Shown: positions 12,779 through 25,416, numbered from the stretch's first letter. The stretch: DNA of 64,000 bases from Apostichopus japonicus (GCF_037975245.1 NC_092575.1:4211501-4275500); one strand, 5' to 3'. The notes: a model not told the origin generated them from the sequence alone. Numbers and translations are program-made.

Positions 12779-14648
12779 CCACAGCAGTTACTCGAGAGTT
12801 CAGTGCAGTTCTCGTGGAGTGCGGACGTGTTTCGGCTGCTCTCCACCTTTCGTTGACCACACATTTATTGTGTTTTTACGTTGGCCCTTCATTAGTTTAC
12901 AGTTTGTTTTAGTGAAGTTTGTGTGTTTTGGGTTTGTTTCGTTTTGGTTTGTGTATAGGTGCGTGGCTTTGCCACACCCCTAGCTGTCATGGCAGCTCGC
13001 CGTGACAGCAAAATCGTATTGTTGAGTTTTTCGGGGGAGGCTAAGGTCGTCCCCGTACAAGTTTTTTCAGTTTTGCGTTCTGTTGGTTTAAAGGTCCCTG
13101 GAGAGGTTGACGCGCTTCAGCGTAAACCTCTCCGGGGTATGAATTGTTTTGATGTACGGTTTACCTCGGAGGCTGCCCGCGTCCGAGGCGTCCATGTGTT
13201 GGAGGGAGTTGAGGGACTGAAGGTCACACCGTATGACAGTTTGGTGTGGGTGACAGTCCTCCATCTCCCTCTGGACATGTCTGAACAGGTTGTTGTGCGG
13301 ACACTGGGGCGTTTTGGGAAAGTGACCGGCTACGAGGACCGGAATTCCTTGAATGTAAAGGTGTCAAGACCGGGACTAGACGAGTTAGAATCGAACTCAA
13401 GTCCGATATCCCCTCTACCTTGTGGGCTAATGGGCACAGGGCCCACATTGCATACCCGGGCCAGCCTCGCACTTGTTGGAGGTGTGGGCTGGAAGGGCAT
13501 GAGGCCAGGTTGTGCCCGAACAAGCGGTGTAGCCGCTGTTTACAGGTTGGGCATACCCTGGCCGAGTGTAAAGGGGATATCGTTTGCAACTCGTGTGGGA
13601 AAACGGGCCATCTCGCCCGTTTATGCCCAGACCGCTCATACGCCGCGAGAGTGGCTACGGGCGTGGTTGCAGCGGTCCCTGTCCCGGCCTCTGACACCGT
13701 ACCACATGATGATCCTGTCATCGCCCCAGTGTCCGACACTAGCGCCCCGATGGAGGCTTTGTTCCCCCTTTCGTGTCCGACCTCTCCCCTGATCGAACTT
13801 ACCGAGACTGCCAGCCTGCCCACTGAGGCAGAGCAGGACAAAACGGCGGAGATGGTACTAGCGGAGTGGCACGCGGCGCAGGATGCCGCTTGTACTGGTT
13901 CACCGGTAGCTACGCCCGCTATCGGTGATACTAGTCGGGCCCCGAGTCAACCGGCCCAAGAGACATTAAGTGGCCCAGATTCTGACTCGCCAATGGAGGA
14001 CTGCACTACAGCCTTATTAGTTGTGGCTAAGGAGTCCTCCGATTGGTTTGATGAGACAAAACAGGCCACTGATCTCATTGACTCGAGTGGCCCTTCCACC
14101 CTACCCGCAGCAGCTTCCGCTATACCGGACACGATGGTCGCTAGTGGACCTCCTGTTCCTGACAGGGAGGTCCACTCGATCAAGGTTGACGAGGAGTTAA
14201 GAACTCTGCTCCCTCGTAAGAAAAGGGGGAATACTGTTAGGGGCTTGAAAAGACCCGTATTGGGAAAATTTCGCAGGTAATGCGCAAGCCTGTCGTCTGC
14301 TATCGGGACGGCGTACCCCGGATGAATTTTGGAGTTAGTTAGTTGTTTGTGTGGGGTGGGGGGTTTGTGCGGTCCTTACATAATATGGGTTGGGGGTTTT
14401 CTGTTTGTGGTTTGGTGTTGGGTTTTTGGGGCTGGTTTGTGGAGATTTATTGTTTTGGTTCTGTTAGCCTTTGGGTCCGTGTCCTTTTCACGTCACGTTA
14501 AACGCTATATTTTATACATTTGTGGGTAAGTGAGAGATTTCTGTTTGTGGGTTTTCAGTTGGGTTTTTGGTGGTTGTTAAACAGACTGGGATTGTTTTTG
14601 GTTTTGTTGACCTTTGGTCCGTGTCCGTTTCTTTGCACGTAAAAAGCA
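12779..14648 (+). mobile_element. Non-LTR retroelement encoding only ORF1 (HAL1-like)
   Basis: The insertion is defined by comparing the two duplication copies. The 15 bases cagttactcgttgca occur at 12764-12778 and again at 14649-14663, but only once in the empty site of copy A. The 1870-bp insert carries a gag-like frame with three CCHC knuckles and then a GT-rich 3' tail ending gcacgtaaaaagca. No endonuclease or reverse transcriptase can be found. The 3' tail contains two related units (about 14395-14520 and 14525-14648), and a separate tail-only copy lies at 19170-19287. The long variable target duplication and the 5'-truncated relative fit target-primed retrotransposition, with a partner LINE supplying ORF2. 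An internally deleted LINE is the alternative. Confidence 0.75.
12989..14280 (+). pseudogene. Gag-like ORF1 with three CCHC zinc knuckles, frameshifted
   Basis: The first part reads in one frame from a probable ATG at 12989 (MAARRDSK...) to about 13350. It then continues in another frame to the stop at 14280. Similarity to LINE ORF1/gag-like proteins runs across the switch, so a one-base indel near 13340-13365 (or, less likely, programmed frameshifting) splits one ORF of about 430 codons. In the second frame three knuckles of form C-x2-C-x4-H-x4-C follow one another: CWRCGLEGHEARLC, CSRCLQVGHTLAEC and CNSCGKTGHLARLC. The C-terminal part is acidic and Ser/Thr/Pro-rich, with a basic end (PRKKRGNTVRG). 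The family role is RNA binding in the retroelement RNP. It is GC-richer than its surroundings, in line with foreign origin. Confidence 0.75.
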
Positions 14649-15024
14649 CAGTTACTCGTTGCAGTTGGAAGCGTTGTCCGTTGGGTGACGTTAGCCCGCA
14701 GTATTTCACTATTAGGTTCGTCGGCGACCTAGTATATGTAGGGGCAACTTTAGTTACCGCTGATGAATTCGTTGTTATATATATCTTGTTATATATCTTA
14801 AAGGACCTGCCGATACCTGTAAAAAAAAACCCGAAACTGACCGAATTCCGAATTTTGCCCTGGTTACGAAAATTAAATAAAGCTACTCATAGTAAAGACA
14901 CACGCCATCCGAGTCTTTGTGTTGTCCAGTCGAATCATTTAACCTTACCCGTGACACCCGCACACGAAAATTTCATTTGATCGTCACGCAACTACAGTGT
15001 TAATGCGACACTTTCGGACTCCCC

Positions 15025-15850
15025 TACCTTTATGTGATTTTTGCGGGCTTTTAATTGATTGCCCTATTCAGAATACTTGCTGAATGACAAGGACTTGGCA
15101 TTTGCCTTACTTGTATTCACGTGTAGAACAAACAGATTTTTCACATTGAATGATTAACAATGGCTATCGGCAATGACGCTCACTTATATTTAAAATGCTC
15201 AACGAACCCTACATTTATGTGATTTGTGCGGGCTTTTAATTGATTGCCCTATTCAGAATACTTGCTGAATGACAAGGATTTGGCATTTGCCTTACTTGTA
15301 TTCACGTGTAGAACAAACAGATTTTTCACATTGAATGATTAACAATGGCTATCGGCAATGACGCTCACTTATATTTAAAATGCTCAACGAACCCTACATT
15401 TATGTGATTTGTGCGGGCTTTTAATTGATTGCCCTATTCAGAATACTTGCTGAATGACAAGGATTTGGCATATTTTGCCTTACTTGTATTCACGTGTAGA
15501 ACAAACAGATTTTTCACATTGAATGATTAACAATGGCTATCGGCAATGACGCTCACTTATATTTAAAATGCTCAACGAACCCTACATTTATGTGATTTGT
15601 GCGGGCTTTTAATTGATTGCCCTATTCAGAATACGTGCTGAATGACAAGGCTTTGGCATTTGCCTTATTTGGCATTTGCCTTATTTGGCATTTGCCTTAT
15701 TTGGCATTTGCCTTATTTGGCATATTTTGCCATTTTGCCATATTTTGCCATGCTTGTATTCACGTGTAGAACAAACAGATTTTTCACATTGAATGATTCA
15801 CAATGGCTATCGGCAATGACGCTCACTTATATTTAAAATGTTCAACGAAC
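15025..15850 (+). repeat. Tandem array, about 186-bp unit, four copies
   Basis: Units begin with tttatgtgatt near 15027, 15213, 15398 and 15586 and end in cgaaccctaca or a variant. Each contains attgccctattcagaatac and caatggctatcggcaatgac. Copy A of the segmental duplication has a single unit (about 1601-1790), so the expansion happened in copy B after duplication. The units are nearly identical, so the expansion is recent. Confidence 0.9.
15646..15752 (+). repeat. Minisatellite, 16-bp unit, nested in the last 186-bp unit
   Basis: The unit ggcatttgccttattt is repeated about four to five times and then degenerates into cattttgccatattttgcca. Other units of the array hold one instance (ggcatttgccttactt), so this is a second-level expansion. 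Confidence 0.9.
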
Positions 15851-17939
15851 CCTAGCTTTAGTGTGGCGACACCTTACTGGTGCAACAGTTACTGGTGTTA
15901 CAGTAGTTTCTTATTTCGTAGTTCGTTTAGTTCTATTTCGTAGACCGTGCTGGTTAATACCTGACGTCAACAATTAATCTGCATAATTCAACGGTTTTCT
16001 GTTAAGTTTCAAGCTGCCTCTTGGTTCCGCTTTGTTCCTCCTACCAACATGCGTAAGTGCGTTCTCTCCTTTTAGTGGATTCCTACATTTGTCACCAGTC
16101 ACCAGCTTAGTGCACCATCTATACCAACACATCCAAACACTATCAGGCAGACAGATAAGTCACGCCAGCTAACTGTATTTGTCAGTGAGTATCGCCCAAA
16201 CCAAAATAGTAGCCTGCATAATTTTATATCTTTGAGTTGGTTAACAAATGTTTGCCGTGGACTCGTTAACCTCCTTTTGTTAACATTTTGTTAATTTTCT
16301 TTAAATATAGACCTATTTCAACGTTTGTAGACCCTGAGTAGTTGAAATTCTAAGATCGTGATTTAATGGTTAGGGCAATTGTAGACTTATCATCGCTTTG
16401 CAACTTTTCTACTTCATCCTAGTTAGTGATACATAAACAAATGTATCAAAATTAATGTCGGTGAATAACGTGATGTGATACTGCACAAGTTGGGATTCCC
16501 CGACAGCCTACAGTACAGTCTTTAATGATAATCAGTGAGAGAAATATTGATGTAGGCATGACACACAGAATAATAACTCTGAAATTATGCTGCGTGCGAT
16601 CTGTAGTCAAATTTTTGACTTTTTTTTAACACAATACCATAGCCTAAACATAAACATAACCACATCCATAACCATTACCGTCACTTGTGTAAACACGGGA
16701 TAGCTTGCTGTGTTTGCTGTGTCAAACAAGAATCTACTTAAAAGTGTAGCGCTTGAGAAATTAATTATATTACCTTAAAGGTACAGAATGTGACGTCTTA
16801 CTTAAAGGAACAGTCACAGTAAAATTAGTCCGCCTGTTAAAGTAGCTGAACGTTGCCTAGGAAAATCAGTCTACATGGGACCGAAATTCCTAGGATATAA
16901 TGAACCTCCACACAAAATAGTGGGAGACTAATTTCATTGACCCTACCCCGCCACAACCCGTTAATAAAAAAAATAAAGGCACACGTCTGTCACCACCGTC
17001 CACTCGAATCGAACCCTTGTTAGCTTGTTCTGTATTCAACTTGAATTTTAGCACTGTCTAAATTCTCGCCTGATGTCGACAAGAACAATTCAATGTTTAT
17101 CATTCGATTAGATTTTTAATTAAAGATAAAATGTTAAATAGTCGTTGGCATTAATAAATTAAAATGTTATAACTATCCATCCCTCCATCGTATTTATGTT
17201 ATAATTAATTTGAGAACGATCCATTTTACGTATATATTATAACAGTCAACGTTATGTGTAGTCTCAAACACCTTATACTGGAGACACAACTTTGTCAAAA
17301 CCGATAGTGTATCCCAGAATAATGGAAAACGGTAACAAATGTATGCTGGTCTCTCGTTCTAGACTCACGAAACACTTCTGCTATATACTGCTGTCTCCAT
17401 TTCTATTCTGTCTTTCCTTGGTAGTTGGTAAAAATACCACAACTGTTTGTTCTCGTCTGCTCCTCGTTTAGTCTAAACCGTTATAGGATTCCTATATCTA
17501 GTAAACCGAGTAAACTAAGAACTAAACCAGTCTGTTTTCAAATTCAATTTACTTCCTTTCGGAATTCGATAGCTTAGTTGCCAAGACCCAGGCAGTGTCA
17601 TGCAAAAACGTTTGAGACTTTTTCTAGGCACTCACTATGGCATGTTAAAATTTGGATTAATACTGACGGATGACCTTAAGATTGCATTGGTTGTGATAAG
17701 TTCTAAACTTGCTCTTTCCATGACGTGTACGCCACCATTTCATCCCGACACAAAAACTAGTAGTTCTAAGCTATTTTATTTCTCACATACATGTCAAGGA
17801 TTCAGTTGGACAAAAAGGACATATACTCTAACGTTAACTCAGTCTAAGACTCCGGATGTCAAAATATTTCCTACTGAGAACCATAGGCGTAGGAGGCGGT
17901 GGGCTGGGGGGGGGGGGGGGCTGCAGCCCCTAACAAATT

Positions 17940-18548
17940 TTTGTGGTGAAAATTCGGGCAATATGCTGAGAATTATTCGGGCATCTACTGAAAGAATAAT
18001 AATTTGCAATGTGTTTTTAATTTTTGGGGGGTGAAAATTCGGCAATATGCTGAGAATTATTCGGGCATCTACTGAAAGAATAATAATTTGCAATGTGTTT
18101 TTCAAATATTTTGGTGAAAATTCAGGCAATATGTTGAGAATTTTTTCAGGCACCTACTGAAAGAATAATAATTTGCATTTTTTTTTCAATTTTTTTGGTG
18201 AACATTTGGGCAATATGCTGAGAATTTTGCAGGCACCTACAAGTGGCGGAGCGTCCATACAGTCAGAAGGGGCGGATGCCCCCCTGACGGACTCAAATGG
18301 ACTGCTGGCGCCCTTTTCAGCTTTTTACCACTTTTTACTTATTCGCGATTATCGACTTTTTTATCAAGTGAGTATCTTTACTCAAAAAATTTCTGTACGC
18401 TCCGCGCCAACCTGTGGTGGCGCTCCGCTTAGATAGTGTCAATAGCGCCCCTACAGACCATTCTCCCCCCCCCCCCCCGACCAATACCACTGGCTCCGCC
18501 ACTGGCACCTACTGAAAGAAGAAGAATTTGCAATGTGTTTTTCAATGG
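17940..18548 (+). repeat. Diverged tandem repeats, about 85-bp unit
   Basis: Units containing ggtgaaaattcgggcaatat, gctgagaatt and ctactgaaagaataataatt recur near 17945, 18031, 18112 and 18198. The last unit is interrupted by the MITE at 18241-18504 and resumes as ctactgaaagaagaagaatt. It is preceded by a G(12) tract at 17907. Confidence 0.85.
18241..18504. mobile_element. hAT-type MITE with 8-bp target duplication
   Basis: Terminal inverted repeats (A/C)AGTGGCGGAGC and GCTCCGCCACTG bound 264 bases. The 8 bases gcacctac flank it on both sides (18233-18240 and 18505-18512), and the interrupted tandem repeat reads through once they are removed. Short CAG-starting ends with 8-bp duplications are typical of hAT transposons. 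Near its right end is a core shared with other elements of the window, tgtacgctccgcgccaac followed by ggtggcgctccgcttagata (18391-18434). It has no coding capacity. Confidence 0.85.
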
Positions 18549-18581
18549 TTAAACTTATATTATTATTATTATCATTATTGT

Positions 18582-18761
18582 TGTAACGACTTCCCCAATA
18601 ATTCTAAACGATATGGAAGGGTAATAACACGGAAAATGATTTTATGTTATTGGCAGGTGATGTAATAACTGATGGATGCCTATATGATATGCACATTAAC
18701 ATGTGGAACGCGCGCCGAGCGCGCAAAAATTATGGTTATATTTTTCGGGCAAGTCGTTACA
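18582..18761. mobile_element. Small MITE, TGTAACGACTT inverted ends
   Basis: TGTAACGACTTCCCCA at the left and, inverted, tgtaacgacttgcccg at the right bound 180 bases. The interior holds a GC palindrome (acgcgcgccgagcgcgc). A target-site duplication is not clear, so the superfamily is unassigned. Confidence 0.55.
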
Positions 18762-19169
18762 GCCCACCAAATCAAATGAGGCTCCTACGCCTATGCTGAG
18801 AACTGGTGGTGGCATGGGAACAAATGCGGCTTGGATGGTTGTGTGATAGTAGCGACGAGCCTTGAATCTCTGTATTACATGCAGAGAATATAACACATAA
18901 ATAAACGAGTAAAGAACGAACGCTGAGCAGATTTCGTAATCTATTTGTACAGTCACCCACGGTACAGACAATACATGGGCACGAAGCCCGCAATGATGGA
19001 GGTAGGGTTGGGATCACGTGTCCCTAGTATTTGAAAACCTCAAAAATTCCCCTCTCCTTCAAAAGAAGTGCCTCTCTTTATTAGTGAAAGAGTACCGGTT
19101 TTCCGATTTTGTGATGTAAAATGGCCCATTTCTTATATGGTGCCCTTGTGTTGGAAACTTAAAAACAAG

Positions 19170-19287
19170 CTGTTTGTGGGTTTCAGTTGGGGTTTTGGTT
19201 GTTGGAGGTTGTTATACAGACTGGGATTGTTTTTTGGTTCTGTTGACCTTTGGTCCGTGCCCGTTCTCTTTGCACGTAAAAAGCACA
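19170..19287 (+). mobile_element. 5'-truncated copy of the ORF1-only retroelement (3' tail)
   Basis: The stretch closely matches the last 120 bases of the element at 12779-14648, including cctttggtccgtg and the terminal tttgcacgtaaaaagca. The bases caagc occur directly before the match and directly after its end, which suits a short target-site duplication. This independently marks the 3' end of the family. Confidence 0.7.
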
Positions 19288-19824
19288 AGCTTATTAAAAA
19301 GTACCGTTTTGTTGAAACATTCGACAACTGGAATTTATGGCACAGAATACACAAACAGTGCATTTTGTCACAACGTTCTGATGTGGCTTTGAGGTTTATT
19401 TCCTTAAATCAAAGTCACACACCCCACTGCCTTTCGAAGTTTGTTCCACCTTTCCCCGGTCAACCCTCTTCCGCCGCCATTGACAAAACATTCGGTCATA
19501 TCTGAATAACGTGTACGCAAATAACCGTAACTACTGCCAGCAGTGATCGTTCAATGCATAACAATAACGAATGGGTGGATACCTCTTGTAGTTATTATAT
19601 AACTTAGAGAAGTACTCTTTAGTCTGGTTTCCTAAGAAATAAGTCAAGAGATCCACGCCATGTCGCATACTGGCTAAAATGCTAAACAAGAAAAAAATAC
19701 TGGCGCCTAGATTAGTAAGGTAAAAATAGCATAAAGAGCGGTACTGAAGAGCTTAAACGTTGTCAATAAAGAGGTTAATTATAGTAAATCTGAAACTGCC
19801 TATCATTATTCTCTGAGACTGAGG

Positions 19825-20090
19825 CAGGGCTCATTTTTAAGAAAACAACCTTGCCTTCATATTTGGTTGTCCGAAGGATTTTGTAGTTGTCCAATGAAGG
19901 CACAAAAATACTACTGGATTTGCCTGACGTGGTACATCGCACACAACGTGCTCAATAAAATTACTAAAAAGCCCAGAGACTATTTTAATAGTTACGTACG
20001 TCCTGCGATTATCTAACACTTGGATTTTTGAATGGCTCGCCTTGCGCGGGAGCCATACATAAGTATAATACTACAATATATCAATTCAGC
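19825..20090. repeat. Diverged interspersed repeat, copy 2
   Basis: Partner of 5965-6240 in the same orientation, roughly three-quarters identical by eye. It is followed after about 270 bases by another repeat shared with 9690-10030, so the two families lie in the same order in both places, although the spacing is far larger in the left one. No coding signal is seen. Confidence 0.7.
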
Positions 20091-20364
20091 CTTGTTGGAG
20101 AGTACCACAAAGTATAGTCTACGCCGGTGCCTTGTATATCTGCCTGAGGCTTAAGTCTCGCTGTTAGTGACTAGTCTTATCATGGAACTTTGAATAGCTC
20201 CATGGTCTTACCAACTTTGCCAAAAATATTGGAAAGAACTGTAGTGAACAGCATTGTTACGAATGTAGGATTCTGCATCTGGAACGCAATCTTGAAGCCA
20301 GAGACGCAAAACCTTCAAATTGCTTCCGCCCAGTTAGCAAATAGTTTTGGGAAAAACCCAAGTA

Positions 20365-20650
20365 CATACACTCACAGCTAGGCCTTTCTTCTTCAAAAAC
20401 CACAACTTCTTCCCAAAAGAACCATTATTCTAATCCTTTGTACAGATGATTGAACTTGTTTGAAAACAAATATATCATAACAATCAACCACAAGTACAGA
20501 TTTAACCAGATTTCCATTACAGCGATTTTCATGCTAAAAATAGTCCGATGGTGGATTGATTGGCTAACACTTTAACACATGTCTGAAATCATTCTAGCAG
20601 TAGCAGTGCTCAAAGAACACAAAGGATGTTATTAACACATTCCAGAGTCA
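20365..20650. repeat. Diverged interspersed repeat, second copy
   Basis: Partner of 9690-10030, more diverged toward its right end. It is cut by a hAT-like element beginning at 20681. Confidence 0.65.
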
Positions 20651-20680
20651 GACTTACTAGAGTCGTCTGCTCAGATGCAT

Positions 20681-21450
20681 CAGCGACGTAGCCAGGAATT
20701 TGCAAGGGTGGTGGGGGAGTTCATTTCGCGATTGATATGGGGGAGAGATGTAAGGGGAGGGGGTGTTCCCCTGAGAAATTTTTGAACAATTGAAGGTCCT
20801 TATATGCGATCTGGTGCAATATTTTGCCAGTTTCATCATTATCATATGATATATTATCAGCAGAATTTGTTTCCTGTTTGAATTCTGTTACATGTTCATT
20901 TACATATTATTTCAGAAAGACAAACATAGTGCTCTTTTACAATTTTTTCCAGTAGGATGATTCTTGTTTATTGTCCAATGTCTGGAATTTAATACATTTG
21001 ACGACCTTAACTGATGGACAATATAGACTTTCATATTTTGTAAGACAGCCAGATGTGCAGTGGCCTAAAAACAAATATCGTTATCGCAGTGTATTAACAG
21101 TGTAATAATTATTTATAGGAAGCGTATCACGTACGATTGCTAGCTTAGCTTCATAACATGCTGTTCGTGCAACAACTTATGCCAATTTTTAGAAAGGATG
21201 AGAACGTATGTTGTCGTCGTTGTGCATACGGTTCGTGGCTAATCCATCGAGTGTGGTTAAGTAGGCTAAATGTATTTTATTACGCAGTGGCCAACTGTAT
21301 GCTTGTAATAGGTTGTAGGCTAAAATTAGCTAATTGCATCTGCCAAACTAAGAAGCTGAATCAGTAGGCCTGAATGTTACTACGATTCTTTTTCGACACT
21401 GAAAGGGGGAGTAGTTAATCCTCCCCCCCCCCCCCTTGGCTGCGTCCCTG
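20681..21450. mobile_element. hAT-like element, CAGCGACGTAGCCAGGA ends
   Basis: The left end cagcgacgtagccagga and the inverted right end (rc of ccttggctgcgtccctg) resemble the elements at 50774-51513 and 22610-23320. G-rich then C-rich tracts lie just inside the ends. No matching 8-bp flank is seen. The context before it (actagagtcgt, then ctcagatgcat) recurs at about 22218, so it sits in another repeat. Confidence 0.5.
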
Positions 21451-22093
21451 CTTTCCGATCAACTTTCGTTATTCCTGACAAGGTGCAACGGAGTAAGTGT
21501 AAATAATATAATAAAACATTTGCATCTTACAAAAACTTTATATCATGAAAAATGGCTTTATGAAATGTGTCAGTATCTAAAACGCAGATAAAGAGTTCAT
21601 GCATGGTAGTATTATAAAAAATACAGGAAAAACGTGCCAAATCAAATGAAGTAAATTCTTGTTTTACCAATTAGTCAGACCGTAAGCAATATTCCATATG
21701 GAATTTAGTTTTTAGTCATTACTGCCACGAATGCATCAGATGTAGCTGTTAACGAAATCGGTTATTTAAGTATACTTTAAATATATATGATCAAAAACAT
21801 TTCTTAATGTCTATATTTTCTTTCTTATTTGTCATGCATGTTCAATAGATATGGAATGTATCGCTCATCTTACGTCAAAGGTCGCCCTAACAGACAAAAT
21901 GAGCCATGTTTTATTCTGGTCTACATGGCCTCATTATTCACTATGTATCATATAATTTGAAGTAGGGGAATGACGTCATGCGACTTAACTGGAGCCACTC
22001 ATCTATACGGTGGCGCTTTGCTTGTATGGCAAGAAAGAACTGGAGCCTAATACCAACACTCTTTGTGTTAGAGTTTACATAAATCACTCGAAA

Positions 22094-22201
22094 TGATGAT
22101 ATTGTGTGCCGTATTTAGGTGCGAAAATTGTCCAAATGTGGCAAAGGACTGCAGTTTTACAGGTCATTTTTACGAAGCGATAGTTGAAGCAATTACATAG
22201 G
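22094..22201 (+). pseudogene. Possible N-terminal THAP-like fragment
   Basis: From the ATG at 22094 a 35-codon frame reads MMILCAVFRCENCPNVAKDC and then SFTGHF before a stop. CAVFxCxN, KD and SF in this spacing resemble the start of a THAP domain, where SFYRFP normally follows. The rest of the domain is absent. The match is short and could be chance. Confidence 0.25.
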
Positions 22202-22609
22202 AATCTAAAGACCTGACTAGAGTCGTATTCTCAGATGCATTATTGTTATTCACTGGACCGTGGATATGGTTCGAGTAGGCAGTATAGTACTTACCACTAT
22301 GGTATTGCCATGACAGGGAGTGCCCGAAGTCATCGGTTTTGGTTTTTACGAAAAGGATAAGGCTTTGTTAGCATGCTTTGTTTGGAATGCAATGACAAGC
22401 CTCATTAAGCAATAACTATACCAAAGCAACTCTTCATACGTTAAACTGTTCAAAAAAAAAACTGCACTAAAGCACTGAAACTAATAGATGCATTGGAAAC
22501 TACCTTCAAGACCACAGACTACTGTATCAGTGTATGTGTTAGCATGGAGGTAAAACCTCCATGGTGTCAGAAGGGGGGAGGGGGGAGGTAGGGGGATTTT
22601 GCTTGGGTG

Positions 22610-23320
<711 letters not shown>

Positions 23321-24089
23321 CGGTTAGAAATCTTGTAGGAAACAGGCCAAATGGAAACCCAGTGAACCCATGTCGATGTGTATCATATATATGATTGTAT
23401 ACGTACTTACACTCATATACAAGAGATATAAGACATTATGATATAATCATGAGTGACAACTTGCTATACGGTCACAGGTCACAGAAACGACCACAAAGTG
23501 TCATTTACCACATGTAGCATGTTTTTAGCCACCGCAAAATATGATTTGGATAAACAATCTCATGCAATATTTTCTATTTATAGCCGCACAAAAACACTGT
23601 GCCTCCAAATATTGGGAGGATACTAGATACTATATTCCCCCACCTAAAATATTTGGGGGGACATGCCCCCCCCTCCATGATCGCCGCCCATGTGTGTAAG
23701 TATCTTTAACAAGTTAAGATAACGCTTGGTACTGACAATTACTATTATTATCGATCGATTACTGAGCGTCCGACTTGCAGCTTTTAATTGGTCAGGTCTC
23801 GATAATCATCAATTTTTTGGGGCTAAAAATCCCTACACTTCGTAAAAGTCACCGTACTTTTGGCGAGTTGGCGACATTATTTGTCGAAGCCTGTTACCAG
23901 TCCAGAGTCCATAAAAAATATACAATTACAGCAAGGTACTGCTTCATGGTTCTCATCAGGGCAATTCCCTCTTATGTATATAGGGAGATAACTACTTCCA
24001 CTTTAAAATCAACATTTTGTTTCCAGGTGAAACAGCTTTGTAGTTAAAATATTATCTTATTGAAAACGCATCTCGCATAACGTTTAGAG

Positions 24090-25416
24090 AAGGGGTTCCC
24101 TAACCGGGGCGCATGAACCCCCAGGTCCATTTCAGGGGGTTCGTGAGACGTTTCTGAAAGTCAAAACTAGAGGATTTTTTTTTAAATTAAAATCTGATAT
24201 ATCATTTAATTTGGTAATGTACAAAAGTCGTACCTTTCGACAAACTCTTTTCGCGTTCCATACGCAGATGTTGCCATATTAGTACCATACCGTGCGCGTG
24301 ATTTTTTTCCCCAGAATGGTTGTGGGTAATTAACATAAAGTAGGCGTGCCGCTATACTGGCAGATATCCTCAAAAAGGAAAGGTAAATAGCGCCATTCTA
24401 ATTGTGCTCCTATGGCAACAGAGGTTATTTACCATAGTGTTCGTACGTGAATTGATATAACACTGGAAACATCTAGGCCGTGTACGTACGCGTGTGAAAA
24501 GACCGTACAAGATCATTTCACCGCAAAAGGCTAGGGTTACCAGTGATGGAATTTCTTACGTTTTCTATAAACTGACTTACAGGAACCTTATCTTTGGTTT
24601 GAAATTACATCTTTGACATACTTAACAATATCTGTTTAGTTACAATAACTACTTGGCCGTAACTTGTTGGCCTTTGTCAGCTTTGGGGCATTTCGAATTC
24701 TTTTTAGCTTGAGGAGTGAGGACCGGTGTTATTTGTTGCATGAGGACTTTCCTTACGTTCTAAAGCAAGTACCAAAGAATCATCAGTCTTTGTTCCTGTC
24801 TTTGTTCCTGCCCATATCCATACGATGCCCATATCCAGTCGACATACATGTGATTCGCACTAGCCTTATAATAAGTCATATAGGCTAGGATAGTACAGTG
24901 CATGCACGCGATATCCAAGTTGTTGTGTGATGTACGAAGCATGGTACGGTATTTGTAACAATAGCAGTACAGTATTTATATAGCAGTAATGTATTTGTAA
25001 CAATAGTACAATGCATAGGTCATACCAAACTTTCCTGAAGTAGGCCTACTGCACATGTGCACTGATTGAGACACGCCTCCTTTATGGTAATTACCCACAA
25101 CCATCCTGGGAAAAAAATCACGCGTACCGTGCATGTGATATAAAAACAGGAGCATCCGTCTCATCGTGTGTGCACTGTGTGATGGGTGTTCGATGTGTGA
25201 TACAATTCGTGATCTGATCTTGAAGTTTCCAATTAAATATTTGTTCATCTCTGGTTTTTTCATTACAATATAACACTATGAACTTGATCTATTTTGAAGC
25301 ACTGTTATGCGTATTATAGTATAATGACTCAGATCGTGTCTCGAAAAGTTGGGTTTCGTGGACAACTCTGACATCCACAGGGGGTTCGTGGGGGGGGGGG
25401 GGGTAGGAAAACCCTG
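24090..25416. mobile_element. Non-autonomous hAT-like element, 1.3 kb
   Basis: The left end aaggggttccctaacc and right end ggtaggaaaaccctg are imperfect inverted repeats. The flanks gtttagag (24082-24089) and gtttagac (25417-25424) match in 7 of 8 bases. No transposase is visible. Inside it, about 62 bases at 24289-24350 recur inverted at 25068-25133 (both include gattttttt, cccag and ggttgtgggtaatta). This is either a foldback segment or a second nested element. Confidence 0.65.

Larger units (their letters stand above)
11586..17818. repeat. Segmental duplication, copy B
   Basis: Direct-orientation partner of 1-3670, longer because of later additions. These are a retroelement at 12779-14648, a tandem amplification at about 15025-15850, and an insert at about 16667-17030 that interrupts a sequence continuous in copy A near 2556. 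The homology ends at about 17818. The two copies are about 7.9 kb apart in the same orientation. They are too long and too asymmetrical to be LTRs of one element. Confidence 0.9.

Noticed and set aside
13224-13841. 205-codon minus-strand frame
   Set aside because: Antisense shadow of the GC-rich gag-like ORF.
1-17818. The two 3.7- to 6.2-kb direct copies as LTRs of one element
   Set aside because: Too long, no terminal TG/CA pattern or internal polymerase found, and the spacer holds unrelated repeats.
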